5,725 nt of DNA from Comamonadaceae bacterium (GTDB lineage Bacteria > Pseudomonadota > Gammaproteobacteria > Burkholderiales > Burkholderiaceae_C). Below are positions 5,337-5,725 of this stretch, in pieces. The stretch covers positions 1 through 5,725 of the forward strand of contig CANGZO010000156.1 in NCBI GenBank assembly GCA_947458305.1. Reading direction: 5' to 3'. How positions within the stretch are numbered: position 1 is the first letter of the stretch; every line of letters begins with the position of its first letter. The notes beneath the pieces are model-generated. The model searched no databases. It saw only the letters and a program-made list of their open reading frames with translations, and had not been told where the DNA came from. The position numbers and the translations under genes are program-made.

Positions 5337-5725
5337 ATGACCCGACACCGTATTGCCGTGATTCCAGGGGACGGCATTGGCAAAGAAGTCATGCCCGAAG
5401 GCCTGCGCGTGATGGATGCTGCAGCTCGCAAGTTCGGCATCGACTTGCAGTTTGACCATTTCGATTTTTCCAGCTGGGACTACTTTGAAAAGCATGGACA
5501 GATGCTGCCCGACAACTGGAAAGACCAAATTGGTGGCCACGATGCGCTGTACTTTGGCGCCGTAGGCTGGCCTGAAAAAATCGCCGACCACGTTTCGCTG
5601 TGGGGCTCGCTGCTTTTGTTCCGCCGTGAGTTTGACCAGTACATCAACCTGCGCCCAGCCCGCTTGATGCCCGGCATCATCGCGCCCGTGGTGCGACGCG
5701 ATGGCAGCGCGCGTCAACCCGGCGA
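5337..5725 (+). CDS. dmlA: D-malate/tartrate dehydrogenase (decarboxylating), 5' part only
   Basis: This family of NAD-dependent beta-decarboxylating dehydrogenases oxidises D-malate to pyruvate and CO2, and acts on tartrate in some members (DmlA of E. coli, TtuC of Agrobacterium). They are cytoplasmic homodimers related to LeuB and isocitrate dehydrogenase. The window holds 129 codons plus two bases of a protein normally about 360 residues long. Visible blocks are IAVIPGDGIGKEVMPEGLRV (6-25), YFGAVGWPE (72-80), DHVSLWGSLL (84-93) and FRREFDQYINLRP (95-107). R96/R97 and R106 are the conserved substrate-carboxylate arginines, while VGWP with DHxSLWG separates this group from LeuB. After LRPARLMPG the segment APVVRRDGSARQPG looks several residues longer than the E. 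coli DmlA loop. Malate and tartrate preference cannot be told apart here. Regulation may involve the inverted repeat just upstream; no regulator gene lies in the window. Confidence 0.92.
   Translation, partial: MTRHRIAVIPGDGIGKEVMPEGLRVMDAAARKFGIDLQFDHFDFSSWDYFEKHGQMLPDNWKDQIGGHDALYFGAVGWPEKIADHVSLWGSLLLFRREFDQYINLRPARLMPGIIAPVVRRDGSARQPG

Overview
The window is a compact, GC-rich stretch of chromosomal housekeeping DNA from a betaproteobacterium. The EF-P sequence, the EarP-type EF-P modification system and the uvrC-pgsA order all fit Burkholderiales, most likely Comamonadaceae. This placement rests on remembered family sequences; the genus cannot be told from the window.

Layout. Minus strand, right to left: earP (start 1770, stop 700), then efp (start 399, running off the left edge). 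EarP rhamnosylates one arginine of EF-P, and that residue (Arg32) is visible in the efp translation, so enzyme and substrate sit side by side. Plus strand: uvrC (1811-3742), pgsA (3796-4365), an EamA/DMT-family permease (4362-5282, overlapping pgsA by ATGA), and the first 129 codons of a D-malate/tartrate dehydrogenase (dmlA-like, from 5337, running off the right edge). uvrC and pgsA are probably co-transcribed, with the permease translationally coupled to pgsA. dmlA has its own strong Shine-Dalgarno and may have its own control.

The 300 bp between efp and earP contain no intact gene. They hold a plus-strand remnant of a Txe/YoeB-family toxin with an in-frame deletion of its middle (568-714), and possibly the last codons of its antitoxin. 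The remnant overlaps the 3' end of earP by 15 bp, so a toxin-antitoxin module seems to have sat between earP and efp and then decayed.

The 40 bp between the divergent earP and uvrC start codons are almost filled by an inverted repeat (12-bp arms, one mismatch). Each arm ends in an outward-facing GACAAT box 6-7 nt from a start codon. pgsA has a similar CACAAT box 7 nt before its ATG. None of these three genes has a clear Shine-Dalgarno, which suggests leaderless transcripts. I see no CRISPR array, tRNA, rRNA, insertion sequence or wholly new multi-gene system.
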